Source: Saccharicrinis aurantiacus (GTDB lineage: Bacteria > Bacteroidota > Bacteroidia > Bacteroidales > Marinilabiliaceae). Taken from it: a stretch of DNA of 64,000 nt. This document shows, one piece after another, positions 49,014 through 57,816 of this stretch. The notes beneath the pieces were generated by a model. It saw nothing but the letters and a program-made list of their open reading frames with translations, was not told the origin of the DNA and ran no database searches. Location of the stretch: the NCBI RefSeq assembly GCF_001660705.2, contig NZ_LYBV02000020.1, forward strand, positions 169,125 through 233,124, written 5' to 3'. How positions within the stretch are numbered: position 1 is the first letter of the stretch; every line of letters starts with the position of its first letter. The translations under genes and the position numbers were made by a program.

Positions 49014-49907
49014 ATGAATATCCCAATAGTTTTTAGTTTTGATAATAAATTTACAATTCCTGCAGGGGTTTGCATTACATCTCTTTTGAAAAACACCAAA
49101 GAGGGTGTTTATTATACTATATATATATTATACTCTTCTAGTCGATTAAATAAGACAAACATTAATAAAATAACATCTATACAGAATAAATACACTAATT
49201 GTTCTTTTAATTTTATCGATGTTAAAAATAGCTTTCATAACAGTTACGAAGTTAGAGATGTAACAATTGAAAGTTATTATAGATTACTTATCCCTACAAT
49301 TCTAGGCGATATCCCAAAGGTTATATACTGTGATGTTGATGTTATTATTAATAAAGATATTTCTGACTTATTTGCACTTGACATTTCTGGAAAATCAATT
49401 GCAGGAGTACAGGAACACCCTAACTTTCAGAATAAAACACAAATTAAATACATACACAAATTAAACCTTAAGCCTAGCTGTTATATAAATGCAGGCGTCC
49501 TTCTATTTAACAATACAAACATTAACAGCAAATATGATTATAAAAAAACCATAAAAGAAATGAGTGTCAAAAAGTTTAAATTTCAAGATCAAGATATATT
49601 AAATATTATATTCCAAAATGACATATACTTTCTTCCTAATAAGTATAATTACACTTTAACTAGTATAGAGCAAGGCGTTTTAATTAAAGAACCCTCTATA
49701 TTCCACTATATCTTAGCTAAACCTTGGAATGAACCTAAACTTTTTGGAGACCTTTGGTGGGAATATTACAAAAAATCAATCTTTTTTGATGAGGATTTTT
49801 ATTGCAACTACCTGTATAATAATCTTGAACTAAGCAGGCATATAAGATTTGGGAAGATTCTGCAAAGAGTCGGAGTTTATAAAATGATTGATTTCCTTAG
49901 ACGTTAA
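49014..49907 (+). CDS. Glycosyltransferase family 8 protein
   Basis: A 297-aa GT-A fold retaining glycosyltransferase. It starts IPIVFSFDNKFTIPAGVCI, and the metal-binding DxD is in VIYCDVDVIINKDISDLF. YINAGVLLFNN and KFQDQDILNIIF are also family marks. GT8 members transfer glucose or galactose in LPS and capsule synthesis. Co-transcribed with the flippase. Its end lies 5 bp from the convergent radC end, with no obvious terminator between them. Confidence 0.92.
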   Translation: MNIPIVFSFDNKFTIPAGVCITSLLKNTKEGVYYTIYILYSSSRLNKTNINKITSIQNKYTNCSFNFIDVKNSFHNSYEVRDVTIESYYRLLIPTILGDIPKVIYCDVDVIINKDISDLFALDISGKSIAGVQEHPNFQNKTQIKYIHKLNLKPSCYINAGVLLFNNTNINSKYDYKKTIKEMSVKKFKFQDQDILNIIFQNDIYFLPNKYNYTLTSIEQGVLIKEPSIFHYILAKPWNEPKLFGDLWWEYYKKSIFFDEDFYCNYLYNNLELSRHIRFGKILQRVGVYKMIDFLRR

Positions 49908-49912
49908 CTTTC

Positions 49913-50608
49913 TCAAACCTCCCCCTCATCACTAAAACTATAATACCCATTATCCGTAACAATAATATGATCCAACACTGGAATATCCATAACTTTACCT
50001 GCCTCCTTTAATTTATTGGTGATCGTTTTATCTTGAGGGCTAGGGTTGATATTACCAGAAGGATGATTGTGGCACAATATAATTGAGCTTGCCAACTGAT
50101 CTAATGCGGTTTTCATAATTAGGCGGGTATCAATTACGGTTCCGGATATTCCACCTTGGCTAATTTTGTTTGTTGATATAACTCTATTAGCTCTGTTTAA
50201 AGTAATAATCCAAAATTCCTCATGGGGGAGATCCGCTAAAATAGGGTGCATTAATTCATACACATCATTGCTAGAATTAACTTGGGGTTTTACGCGAATC
50301 TCACTTTGTTTACGGCGCTTTCCAAGCTCAAGAGCTGCTACTATCGAAATTGCTTTCGCTTCTCCAATTCCTTTAAAATTACTCTGAAGGTATTCAATCG
50401 ACTGTTTTCCAAGCTCGTTTAAATTATTATCAACAGACTGTAAGATACGTTTTGATAATTCGACCGCTGATTCATTTCGATTACCTGACCCAATTAGTAT
50501 GGCAATTAATTCAGCATTTGAAAGGCTTGTAATTCCTTTTGCAATTAGTTTTTCGCGTGGGCGATCTTCTACAGCCCAACTTTTTATGCTTAGCTTTTGA
50601 TAATCCAT
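49913..50608 (-). CDS. radC: RadC family JAB-domain protein
   Basis: A 231-aa protein. An N-terminal helix-hairpin-helix-like region (LSNAELIAILIGSG, FKGIGEAKAISIVAALELG) is followed by the JAB/MPN metalloprotease-like domain with the zinc motif CHNHPSGNINPSPQD. Once thought to act in DNA repair; the biochemical role remains unclear. Complete and of normal length. It begins 68 bp downstream of the terminator of the tRNA-rpsT transcript. Confidence 0.95.
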   Translation of the reverse strand: MDYQKLSIKSWAVEDRPREKLIAKGITSLSNAELIAILIGSGNRNESAVELSKRILQSVDNNLNELGKQSIEYLQSNFKGIGEAKAISIVAALELGKRRKQSEIRVKPQVNSSNDVYELMHPILADLPHEEFWIITLNRANRVISTNKISQGGISGTVIDTRLIMKTALDQLASSIILCHNHPSGNINPSPQDKTITNKLKEAGKVMDIPVLDHIIVTDNGYYSFSDEGEV

Positions 50609-50675
50609 TTGAGGTTAAAGATTAGTGAATCATCAAGATATAAAACTAATACGATTCCCTCAAAAACTATGGCAT

Positions 50676-50712
50676 AAAAAAAGCTTCCATGAATGTATCA
50701 TGAAAGCTTTAT
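50676..50712 (-). terminator. Terminator of the tRNA-Glu/rpsT transcript
   Basis: Near-perfect stem of 13 bp with one mismatch, built on AAAGCTT...AAGCTTT, and a T run on the minus strand just beyond it, directly downstream of the last tRNA. Confidence 0.85.
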
Positions 50713-50713
50713 G

Positions 50714-50785
50714 TAGTCCGTAGGGGAATCGAACCCCTGTTACCAGGATGAAAACCTGGCGTCCTAACCCCTAGACGAACGGACC
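50714..50785 (-). tRNA. tRNA-Glu (UUC), third in transcript
   Basis: A 72-nt cloverleaf: acceptor GGTCCGT/ACGGACT, anticodon stem CCAGG/CCTGG with loop TTTTCAT (anticodon UUC), T arm AGGGG-TTCGATT-CCCCT, discriminator A. CCA is not encoded. Identical to the two other copies. Confidence 0.97.
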
Positions 50786-50890
50786 GAACAACTGTATTTC
50801 AGTTTTTATTTACATCTATTAATTAGATTAATAGATATTACAATTCCAATATAAAAAATCCTATAACTTATATAGAATTCATTATGTATG

Positions 50891-50962
50891 TAGTCCGTAG
50901 GGGAATCGAACCCCTGTTACCAGGATGAAAACCTGGCGTCCTAACCCCTAGACGAACGGACC
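50891..50962 (-). tRNA. tRNA-Glu (UUC), second in transcript
   Basis: Identical 72-nt copy, 14 bp downstream of the rpsT stop on the transcribed strand. Same anticodon loop and no encoded CCA. Confidence 0.97.
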
Positions 50963-50976
50963 GAGCTAAACTGTAA

Positions 50977-51228
50977 TTACAGTTTATTGATATGCTTAGC
51001 TAACTTAGATTTTAAGTTAGACGCCTTATTCTTATGAATAATGTTTCTTTTGGCTAACTTATCAAGCATAGATGCAACTTTTGGGAACATCTCTGCAGCA
51101 GCTTCTTTTTCACCTGCATTACGCAAGTTTTTTACTGCATTACGAGTAGTTTTTGCATAGTACTTATTGTGTACTCTTTTTTTCTCTGCTTGACGAATTC
51201 TTTTTAACGCCGATTTATGATTTGCCAT
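50977..51228 (-). CDS. rpsT: Ribosomal protein S20
   Basis: An 83-aa, very basic 30S subunit protein that binds 16S r[20 protein letters not shown] and [18 protein letters not shown] are diagnostic. It is embedded between tRNA-Glu genes, one upstream and two downstream on the same strand, so its mRNA must be released by tRNA processing. Normal length. Confidence 0.98.
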   Translation of the reverse strand: MANHKSALKRIRQAEKKRVHNKYYAKTTRNAVKNLRNAGEKEAAAEMFPKVASMLDKLAKRNIIHKNKASNLKSKLAKHINKL

Positions 51229-51264
51229 CTGTCGTTTGTATTTATGACCTAACTTTTTTACTTG

Positions 51265-51336
51265 TAGTCCGTAGGGGAATCGAACCCCTGTTACCAGGAT
51301 GAAAACCTGGCGTCCTAACCCCTAGACGAACGGACC
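51265..51336 (-). tRNA. tRNA-Glu (UUC), first in transcript
   Basis: Identical 72-nt copy and the first gene after the promoter at 51379-51409; rpsT follows 36 bp downstream. Confidence 0.97.
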
Positions 51337-51378
51337 TTGTTTGCATGGAAGAGATACTCTCTGTCTCAAATGCGGATG

Positions 51379-51409
51379 CAAAGATATAGCAAATTCCTTT
51401 ACCTCCAAA
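51379..51409 (-). promoter_or_regulatory. Bacteroidota-type promoter for the tRNA-Glu/rpsT operon
   Basis: On the minus strand TTTG (51409-51406), a 19-bp spacer and TATCTTTG (51386-51379) match the TTTG-N19-TAnnTTTG consensus exactly. The first tRNA starts about 43 bp downstream. Confidence 0.85.
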
Positions 51410-51531
51410 TAATTCTTGTAAAAAAACTCAAGGTTTTTATTTCGCACTCTAGCTATCAATAATTTAGGATAGTAAAAAAAATATTCTCAGTTGTTATATC
51501 TCTATAAATTACGATAAAAATCGACTTTATT

Positions 51532-51563
51532 GTTGAGGATAAAACGAAACTTTTGTAGTTTTG
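51532..51563 (+). promoter_or_regulatory. Bacteroidota-type promoter for metK
   Basis: GTTG (51532-51535), a 20-bp spacer and TAGTTTTG (51556-51563). A start site near 51570 would place the riboswitch at the very 5' end of the mRNA. Confidence 0.75.
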
Positions 51564-51579
51564 CGTCAGAAATTTTCGG

Positions 51580-51633
51580 ATAGTGGATGGATTTGACTGA
51601 TTGCAACCACTTAAAAAAAGTGCTAAAATGGCT
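51580..51633 (+). ncRNA. SAM-II-like riboswitch in the metK leader
   Basis: The leader aligns with the SAM-II (metA) aptamer. P1 is AGTGG (51582-51586) with CCACT (51607-51611). The loop GATTTGACTGATTGCAA matches the conserved GAUUUaAC-n-AUUGCAA. After P1, an A-rich linker leads to GCTAAAATGG (51622-51631), matching the conserved GCUAAAAaGG that forms the pseudoknot, with the same linker length as the marine metX example I recall. Location in front of SAM synthetase is the expected context. Switching should turn metK down at high SAM. A covariance-model score was not available to me. Confidence 0.75.
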
Positions 51634-51687
51634 TCTTACCTTTTTGCTATCCTATTATTCACATTATCTATATTATTCTACATATAA
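51628..51687 (+). CDS. Possible 19-aa hydrophobic leader peptide
   Basis: ATG at 51628 lies inside the conserved 3' pseudoknot strand of the riboswitch and opens a 19-codon frame (MASYLFAILLFTLSILFYI) ending TAA at 51685-51687, 61 bp before metK. The product would be a single membrane-spanning stretch. Translation is unproven; it could be chance in AT-rich leader DNA. Confidence 0.35.
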   Translation: MASYLFAILLFTLSILFYI

Positions 51688-51748
51688 ACAATATACAGTA
51701 TATAGGAGTTTGATGTTAGGAATATAATGAGATTAAAATTAAAATATT

Positions 51749-53002
51749 ATGGCATATTTATTTACGTCTGAGTCAGTATCTGAAGGGCACCCTGATAAAG
51801 TAGCTGATCAAATTTCAGATGCATTACTCGACAACTTTATTGCATTTGATGCAGATTCAAAAGTGGCTTGTGAAACTTTAGTAACCACAGGACAGGTTGT
51901 TTTGGCAGGGGAAGTACGTTCAAAAACTTATGTTGATGTACAGGAAGTTGCACGAAGAGTGATTAACAAAATTGGTTATACCAAAAGTGAATATCGTTTT
52001 GATGGCGACTCTTGTGGTGTGCTTTCTGCTATTCATGAGCAATCAGCAGATATTAACCAAGGGGTTGATAGAGCTGAAAGAATGGAGCAAGGTGCCGGTG
52101 ACCAAGGTATGATGTTTGGCTACGCATCGCGCGATACAGATAACTATATGCCTTTGGCTTTAGAGATTTCGCACCAATTGTTAATTGAGTTAGCAGCTAT
52201 TCGTAGAGAAGGGAAAGAGATGACTTACCTTCGTCCGGATTCTAAAAGTCAGGTTACTATTGAGTATAGCGATGATAACCAACCGCAACGTATTCATACT
52301 ATTGTAGTATCTACACAGCACGACGACTTTGATGAAGAGGCAACAATGTTGGCAAAAATTAAAGACGATGTTCAGAATATATTAATACCACGTACCAAAG
52401 CTTTATTGCCAGAACGCGTTCAAGCTTTGTTTAATGATACTATTATATTACATGTTAACCCAACAGGTAAATTTGTAATTGGTGGTCCGCATGGCGATAC
52501 AGGTTTAACCGGTCGTAAAATTATTGTGGATACTTATGGAGGAAAAGGTGCACACGGTGGTGGTGCTTTCTCTGGAAAAGATCCATCGAAGGTAGATCGT
52601 TCTGCTGCTTATGCTTCGCGCCATATTGCGAAAAATGTTGTGGCTGCTGGTTTAGCTGATGAAGTTTTAGTTCAGCTAGCCTACGCTATTGGTGTTGCTG
52701 AACCGGTTGGTGTTTTTGTTGACACTTATGGTACTGCTAAAGTAGTATTAAGCGATGGCGAAATTGCAGAAAAACTTAAATCAATATTTGATTTACGTCC
52801 GGCTGCTATTGAAGACCGCTTAAAGCTTCGTAACCCTATTTACGAGGAATCGGCAGCATATGGCCATATGGGTAGAAAACCAGAAGTGGTAGTTAAAGAA
52901 ATTGAATCGCCTTATTTTGGTAAAAAGAAATTTGAGGTTGAGCTATTTACCTGGGAGAAGTTGGATTATGTGGATGCTATAAAGGAAGCTTTCAAGTTGT
53001 AA
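51749..53002 (+). CDS. metK: S-adenosylmethionine synthetase
   Basis: A 417-aa cytoplasmic enzyme making SAM from ATP and methionine. Motifs: [20 protein letters not shown] with the metal and phosphate ligands, [12 protein letters not shown] (signature 1), and [18 protein letters not shown] (signature 2). An insertion around residues 185-245 ([18 protein letters not shown]) is of the type seen in Bacteroidota enzymes. It has its own promoter and a riboswitch leader. SAM is also needed to reactivate corrinoid proteins such as those encoded to the right. Confidence 0.97.
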   Translation: MAYLFTSESVSEGHPDKVADQISDALLDNFIAFDADSKVACETLVTTGQVVLAGEVRSKTYVDVQEVARRVINKIGYTKSEYRFDGDSCGVLSAIHEQSADINQGVDRAERMEQGAGDQGMMFGYASRDTDNYMPLALEISHQLLIELAAIRREGKEMTYLRPDSKSQVTIEYSDDNQPQRIHTIVVSTQHDDFDEEATMLAKIKDDVQNILIPRTKALLPERVQALFNDTIILHVNPTGKFVIGGPHGDTGLTGRKIIVDTYGGKGAHGGGAFSGKDPSKVDRSAAYASRHIAKNVVAAGLADEVLVQLAYAIGVAEPVGVFVDTYGTAKVVLSDGEIAEKLKSIFDLRPAAIEDRLKLRNPIYEESAAYGHMGRKPEVVVKEIESPYFGKKKFEVELFTWEKLDYVDAIKEAFKL

Positions 53003-53030
53003 TATAATTACTTCTATATAATATTATATA

Positions 53031-53057
53031 AAGACTGCCCTAGGGTGGTCTTTTTTA
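53031..53057 (+). terminator. Rho-independent terminator of metK
   Basis: Stem AAGACTGCCC with GGGTGGTCTT (two G-U-type pairs), 2-base turn region TA, then seven Ts. Confidence 0.8.
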
Positions 53058-53084
53058 TTTCCCTCGCTTGTGTTTTTTTTTGCA

Positions 53085-53226
53085 GCGCCCAGATAGTAGC
53101 GGCAGCCCAATGTAATGGGGCTTTAGTTTGACTTGTTTGGCGGATGCGACTTTAGGAGCACACGTACAAGCTAGACAAACTTATGGCACATTGCAGTGGC
53201 TATAGCGAATAGCTGGATAAAGCGCC
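53085..53226. repeat. 142-bp palindromic element with GCGCC ends
   Basis: Begins and ends with GCGCC (53085-53089, 53222-53226). The two halves are inverted relatives: the left half holds AGCCC...AATG...AGTTTG and the reverse complement of the right half AGCC...AATG...AGTTTG in the same order and near-equal spacing. It fills the space between metK and the AraC gene. Likely a dispersed non-coding repeat. Confidence 0.55.
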
Positions 53227-53230
53227 ATTA

Positions 53231-54130
53231 TTATTGTGTACTCCTTAATTGCTTCTTTTTAAATACCAATGGCGAAACGCCTGTTAGTTTTTTAAACACC
53301 TGATTAAAATAAGCGATGGATACAAAGCCGCACTCAAAGGCGATTTCTTTAATGGGCATTTCGGTGTTTAGTATATATTTTTGTGCCAGATTAATTCGTA
53401 AATAATTTACGTAAACCGAGAAGGTTACATTGGTGTGCTTTTTGAAAAACCGGCAAAAGGAAGTCACTGTCATGTCAACATCACTTGCACACGATTCAAT
53501 GGTAATTTCTTCTTTAAAACTGCGCATAATATAGTTATGCACCTTGGTCATTTTATCATTCTTGAATATCTGGCGCTGGTGGTAGTGTCCTGAAGCCAAA
53601 ACTTCATATTCGGTATTATATATTACGTCGAGCATTTTTATGAGTAGCAAAAGTTGCTCAATGGGTTTCTGATAAATCATATTGGTCATTACCGAAACTA
53701 TATATTCCTTATCCTTTCCTGTAACTTTTACGCCTCGCTCTGATTTGTGCAAAATGGTACGAATACTTTTTAGCTCGGGTATTTCAATAAAATTGGTTCC
53801 GAATACACTTTTCTTAAACTGGATGTAGATAGATTCGCAGGTTTCATCGTTATTGGGCTGCAGATAGGATTGATCCGAAATCCAGGCATGGGGTAAATTA
53901 GCGCCCAGTAATACCAAATCGCCTTCTTCAAATTTCTCAAAGTGATCGCCAACCATGCGCATGCCGTGGCCTTTGGTAATTAAAAGTAACTCAAACTCGG
54001 GATGGTAATGCCATGGGCGTTCGAAAAAGGCCGATTCATATTTCCCTACTTTAAAGGAAACACTTTGTGACACTTCTACCTTCTCAAACTCGGCATAACT
54101 AACATTATTTTCTCTATGTATGTACGACAT
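53231..54130 (-). CDS. AraC family transcriptional regulator with cupin sensor
   Basis: A 299-aa regulator from the start at 54130 (MSYIHRENN). The frame runs 50 codons further upstream, but that stretch is hydrophobic, unlike the family, and would overlap the divergent gene. The N-terminal cupin (WHYHPEFELLLITKGHG, EGDLVLLGANLPHAW) resembles sugar-sensing regulators. The C-terminal double helix-turn-helix shows AQKYILNTEMPIKEIAFECG and IAYFNQVFKKLTGVSPLVF. It is divergent from the methyltransferase gene 89 bp away and is the natural candidate to control it. A sugar-like inducer is inferred from the fold. Confidence 0.92.
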   Translation of the reverse strand: MSYIHRENNVSYAEFEKVEVSQSVSFKVGKYESAFFERPWHYHPEFELLLITKGHGMRMVGDHFEKFEEGDLVLLGANLPHAWISDQSYLQPNNDETCESIYIQFKKSVFGTNFIEIPELKSIRTILHKSERGVKVTGKDKEYIVSVMTNMIYQKPIEQLLLLIKMLDVIYNTEYEVLASGHYHQRQIFKNDKMTKVHNYIMRSFKEEITIESCASDVDMTVTSFCRFFKKHTNVTFSVYVNYLRINLAQKYILNTEMPIKEIAFECGFVSIAYFNQVFKKLTGVSPLVFKKKQLRSTQ

Positions 54131-54219
54131 GATAATATAACTAAAGTGTTGGCAATATAACTTAAATATTTTTAACATCAATGCCCTAAAATTGTAGGAC
54201 AGATAAAAATCTAGAATCC

Positions 54220-55227
54220 ATGACAAAAAGAGAAGTAGTAAAAATGGTTTTGGATGGTAAAAAGCCTCCTTATGTACCATGGTCTTTTAAATTTACAGAA
54301 GAACCAAAACAAATGCTTCAAGAGCATTATGGCGTTGATGATCTTGATCCTGTTTTAGGAAACCACATATTAAACTTAGGTAGTGATATTGGTTTTTTTG
54401 AAGAAGTTGAACCCGATATGTTTCAGGATGTATTTGGTGTAATTTGGGACAGGTCTATTGATAAAGATATTGGCGATGCCAGTGCTCCCTTTGTAATTAG
54501 CGAACCTTCGATGGAAGGCGTGAAATTCCCAGATCCGCACGATCCACGTTTTTTTGCCAACATAGAACCTGAAATAGCAAAGAAGCCCGATTTATTTCGT
54601 GTGTTTCAAATTGGGTTTAGCTTATATGAGCGTGCTTGGAGTATGCGCGGTATGGAGAATCTGCTGATGGATTTTATGATGTACCCCGATTTTGTACATG
54701 AGTTATTTACAAAAATTGCCGACTACAATATTGAGCAAATTAAAAAGGCAATGGAGTATGATATTGATGCAGTTTACTTTGGCGATGACTGGGGGCAACA
54801 ACATGGTTTAATTTTCGGATACGATACGTGGAAAGAATTTGTGTATCCACAGCTTAAGCGTATGTACGGTTTTGCGCGTGATAACGGAAAATATGTGATG
54901 ATTCACTCTTGTGGAGATGTGGACGAGTTATTCCCTGATTTAATTGAGTGTGGTTTAAATTGCTTTAACCCATTTCAGCCAGAGGTAATGGACATTAACG
55001 AAATATTACCAATGTACCAAGGTAAATTGGCTTTCCATGGTGGTTTATCAATGCAAAAAACTTTACCATTCGGTTCTGTTGAAGATGTTGAAAGAGAATC
55101 TAAAGCACTAATCGACTTGGGTAAAAATGGCGGATATATTTTCTCTCCATCTCACTCGGTAGAAAGTGATACCACTAAGGAGAATATCCTGAAATTTATT
55201 GAGATAGCGCAAGAACAACTAAAATAA
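54220..55227 (+). CDS. UroD/MtaA-superfamily methyltransferase, corrinoid-type
   Basis: A 335-aa TIM-barrel protein of the uroporphyrinogen decarboxylase superfamily. It keeps a metal-binding H-x-C (H229, C231 in VMIHSCGDVDELF) with further Cys at 244 and 248, as zinc methyltransferases MtaA/MtbA do in part. The late PGC motif is absent (FSPSHSVESDTTKENI). Not a haem-pathway HemE. Members of this type are often found with corrinoid proteins and sugar genes. I infer that it either demethylates the substrate onto the corrinoid protein or moves methyl groups from it. First gene after the divergent AraC. Confidence 0.82.
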   Translation: MTKREVVKMVLDGKKPPYVPWSFKFTEEPKQMLQEHYGVDDLDPVLGNHILNLGSDIGFFEEVEPDMFQDVFGVIWDRSIDKDIGDASAPFVISEPSMEGVKFPDPHDPRFFANIEPEIAKKPDLFRVFQIGFSLYERAWSMRGMENLLMDFMMYPDFVHELFTKIADYNIEQIKKAMEYDIDAVYFGDDWGQQHGLIFGYDTWKEFVYPQLKRMYGFARDNGKYVMIHSCGDVDELFPDLIECGLNCFNPFQPEVMDINEILPMYQGKLAFHGGLSMQKTLPFGSVEDVERESKALIDLGKNGGYIFSPSHSVESDTTKENILKFIEIAQEQLK

Positions 55228-55236
55228 CACCTATAT

Positions 55237-55268
55237 AGTATCGAGAATACAGCCGTATTCTTGATACT
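55237..55268 (+). terminator. Strong 14-bp hairpin after the methyltransferase gene
   Basis: AGTATCGAGAATAC (55237-55250) and GTATTCTTGATACT (55255-55268) form 14 pairs with one G-U and a 4-nt loop AGCC. No T run follows, so it may end or stabilise the transcript rather than being a classical terminator. Confidence 0.6.
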
Positions 55269-55323
55269 TAATTTATAGATTGAGCATACAAAATATTGGC
55301 ACACATCTATTTATTTTTTGATT

Positions 55324-57798
55324 ATGAAAAGCACCCTTTGCACGGCACTTATATTACTATGTCTTTCTGCAGTAACCTTGGCACAAGGCCCAAGATCGAC
55401 TGAAGATTTTAACTTCGACTGGAAGTTTTTACTAGGCGATGCGCCTGAGGCAGTGAAGCAAAACTTCGACGATTCGGCTTGGCGCACCTTAAACTTGCCA
55501 CACGATTGGAGCATAGAGCAATCGTACACTACAGAAAAAACATCAGGTTCTACCGGATTTTTACCAACAGGCATTGGTTGGTATCGTAAAACATTTGAAG
55601 TGCCAGCCAATTGGGAAAATACCGTTACCAATATTGAGTTTGACGGCATATATAACAATTCGGAGGTGTGGATTAACGGGCATTACCTGGGCAAAAGACC
55701 TTATGGTTATAGTGTGTTTGGCTACGAATTGAGCGCGTACCTTAATTATGGTGGATCAAATACCATAACTGTAAAAGTAGACCATGAGCAGTTTGCCGAT
55801 TCGCGTTGGTATACCGGCTCAGGCATTTACCGTAATGTGCGCTTAATTAATACAGCCACAACTTATATTCCTCAATTCGGTGCATGGATAGAGACTCCTC
55901 TAGTTAGCGAAAAAAAAGCCACAGTTGATATTCATACTGTAGTTAAAACCACCAACAAAAAACTAAGCAATGCTTCGGTAAAAGCAATCATTAAAGATGG
56001 TACCGGAAAAGTAATTGCACAAAAGAAACTAAAATGTGCCTTAGCTCAGTTAGATACTTTTAAGGTATCCATAGCACTGAAGAACCCAAAGCTTTGGAGC
56101 ATAGAAACACCAAACTTATATACTGCCGAAATTGAGATTATTGATGGAAAAACAGTAGTTGATAACTATAGCACAGACTTCGGAATACGTTCAATTCGCT
56201 TTGATGCCAACACTGGGTTTTACTTAAATGAGAAGCCTGTTAAAATGAAAGGTGTTTGCTTGCATCACGATGCGGGTGCTGTAGGTGCCGTTTTTATTAA
56301 GGATGTATGGGCACGCCGATTAAATACGCTCAAAGAAATTGGTGTAAACGCCATTCGTTGTTCGCATAATCCTGCCGATCCAGGCCTATTAAAGCTTTGC
56401 GATGAAATGGGCTTTTTGGTAATTAACGAGGCTTTTGATGAGTGGAAGCGCAATAAGCAAAAATGGAATACCTCTCGTTTTGCAAAGGATGTATTGCCTG
56501 AGAACCATGTAGGATATGGCGATATATTTGAAGAATGGGCCGAGCGCGATGCCAAAGATATGATACGTGCCACGCGCAATCATCCTTCTATTATTATGTG
56601 GAGTATGGGTAACGAAATTGAGTGGACTTATCCTTACTACTGGAAAATGGAGAAGAGTACACAAGGCCTAGACAATCAAGTGCTGATAGAAGAAACAGGA
56701 AGTGATGTAGACGAACTAAAGGAAACGGCCGAATTAATTCAAAAATGGTTTAAAGAAGTGGATACCACACGTTTTGTAACCACAGGTGGCGTATTGCCAA
56801 AGGCCGGAAATATGACAGGCTACTTTGATGTACCTGATGTAATAGGATACAACTACCGTGCTATTAACTACGACGAGGATCATAAAAATTACCCAAATAG
56901 AATAATGTATGGTTCTGAAAATTGGGGAACCTATCAAGAGTGGAAAGATATTAGAGATCGTGATTTTATGTCGGGTATCTTTTTATGGACAGGTATTGCC
57001 TATCTCGGTGAGTCAGGCCCTTTTCCTTGGAAAGGGTTAGAGATTTCGCTGCTCGACTTTTGCGGATTTTATACTCCACGCGGTCATTTCTTCCGCACGC
57101 TTTGGAGCGATAAACCGTATACATATTTAGCCACCAAACATGCAAAAAAGGCACAATGGATTTATAGCGATGGCAAATGGGTGGACAATCGCGTACATAA
57201 TTGGCTAGATAAATGGTTGTTCGACGATGTGGAACAAACCTGGAATTACAAGGATGGCGACTCTGTATTTGTTGAGGTGTTTAGTAATAGTCCGCAAGTA
57301 GAGCTATTTGTTAATAATAAAAGCTATGGCATAAAAAGCCCTGCCGACTTTGAAGACAATATTGTAAAATATTTGGTTCCCTATGCAGCTGGCGAAATTA
57401 AAGCAGTGGGTATAAATCAAGAAAAAGCAGAAAGCGATTATGCCATTAAAACCGCAAAGTGGGTGGGCAAAATTGTACTAAAAGCCGATAAAACACAAAT
57501 GAAAGCCAATGGCTACGATGTGGTTCACATAGAGGCCTTTGTTCAAACCAAGAATGGCGATTTAATTCCTGATTTAGATTATCAATTTGTTTTTAATGTA
57601 GAAGGCAATGGCGTTAACATAGGCGTTGATAATGGTTGGGATAGAAATGTGCAAAAACACAAATCGAATTACATTACCACTCACAATGGTAGAGCCATGA
57701 TGTTGGTACAAAGCACCCGCGAAGCTGGCGAAATAAAAGTATCAGCTAAATCAGGAAATTTTGAATCTAACGAGATCATTATAAAAACTGTTGAATAG
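55324..57798 (+). CDS. GH2 beta-galactosidase-like enzyme
   Basis: A secreted retaining GH2 hydrolase, 824 aa from the ATG at 55324 (signal peptide MKSTLCTALILLCLSAVTLA). Domains in order: jelly roll (WRTLNLPHDWSIEQS, WYTGSGIYRNVRL), Ig-like, TIM barrel, DUF4982-like segment around 620-690, and a last Ig-like domain (VGKIVLKADKTQMKANGYDV). Acid/base E431 in WSMGNEIEW; nucleophile E532 in IMYGSENWGTYQEW. The architecture is typical of Bacteroidota beta-galactosidases, though a beta-glucuronidase or other specificity is possible. It lies between corrinoid methyl-transfer genes, which suggests a methylated glycoside as substrate (inference). Confidence 0.9.
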   Translation: MKSTLCTALILLCLSAVTLAQGPRSTEDFNFDWKFLLGDAPEAVKQNFDDSAWRTLNLPHDWSIEQSYTTEKTSGSTGFLPTGIGWYRKTFEVPANWENTVTNIEFDGIYNNSEVWINGHYLGKRPYGYSVFGYELSAYLNYGGSNTITVKVDHEQFADSRWYTGSGIYRNVRLINTATTYIPQFGAWIETPLVSEKKATVDIHTVVKTTNKKLSNASVKAIIKDGTGKVIAQKKLKCALAQLDTFKVSIALKNPKLWSIETPNLYTAEIEIIDGKTVVDNYSTDFGIRSIRFDANTGFYLNEKPVKMKGVCLHHDAGAVGAVFIKDVWARRLNTLKEIGVNAIRCSHNPADPGLLKLCDEMGFLVINEAFDEWKRNKQKWNTSRFAKDVLPENHVGYGDIFEEWAERDAKDMIRATRNHPSIIMWSMGNEIEWTYPYYWKMEKSTQGLDNQVLIEETGSDVDELKETAELIQKWFKEVDTTRFVTTGGVLPKAGNMTGYFDVPDVIGYNYRAINYDEDHKNYPNRIMYGSENWGTYQEWKDIRDRDFMSGIFLWTGIAYLGESGPFPWKGLEISLLDFCGFYTPRGHFFRTLWSDKPYTYLATKHAKKAQWIYSDGKWVDNRVHNWLDKWLFDDVEQTWNYKDGDSVFVEVFSNSPQVELFVNNKSYGIKSPADFEDNIVKYLVPYAAGEIKAVGINQEKAESDYAIKTAKWVGKIVLKADKTQMKANGYDVVHIEAFVQTKNGDLIPDLDYQFVFNVEGNGVNIGVDNGWDRNVQKHKSNYITTHNGRAMMLVQSTREAGEIKVSAKSGNFESNEIIIKTVE

Positions 57799-57816
57799 AA
57801 TATAAGCAAAAGCTAA

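Noticed and set aside
54131..54280. 50-codon N-terminal extension of the AraC regulator
   Set aside because: Hydrophobic, unlike the family's cupin start, and it would overlap the divergent methyltransferase gene.
54220..55227. Annotation as haem-pathway uroporphyrinogen decarboxylase (HemE)
   Set aside because: It has the H-x-C metal site of the MtaA-like branch, and the locus contains a corrinoid carrier and no tetrapyrrole genes.
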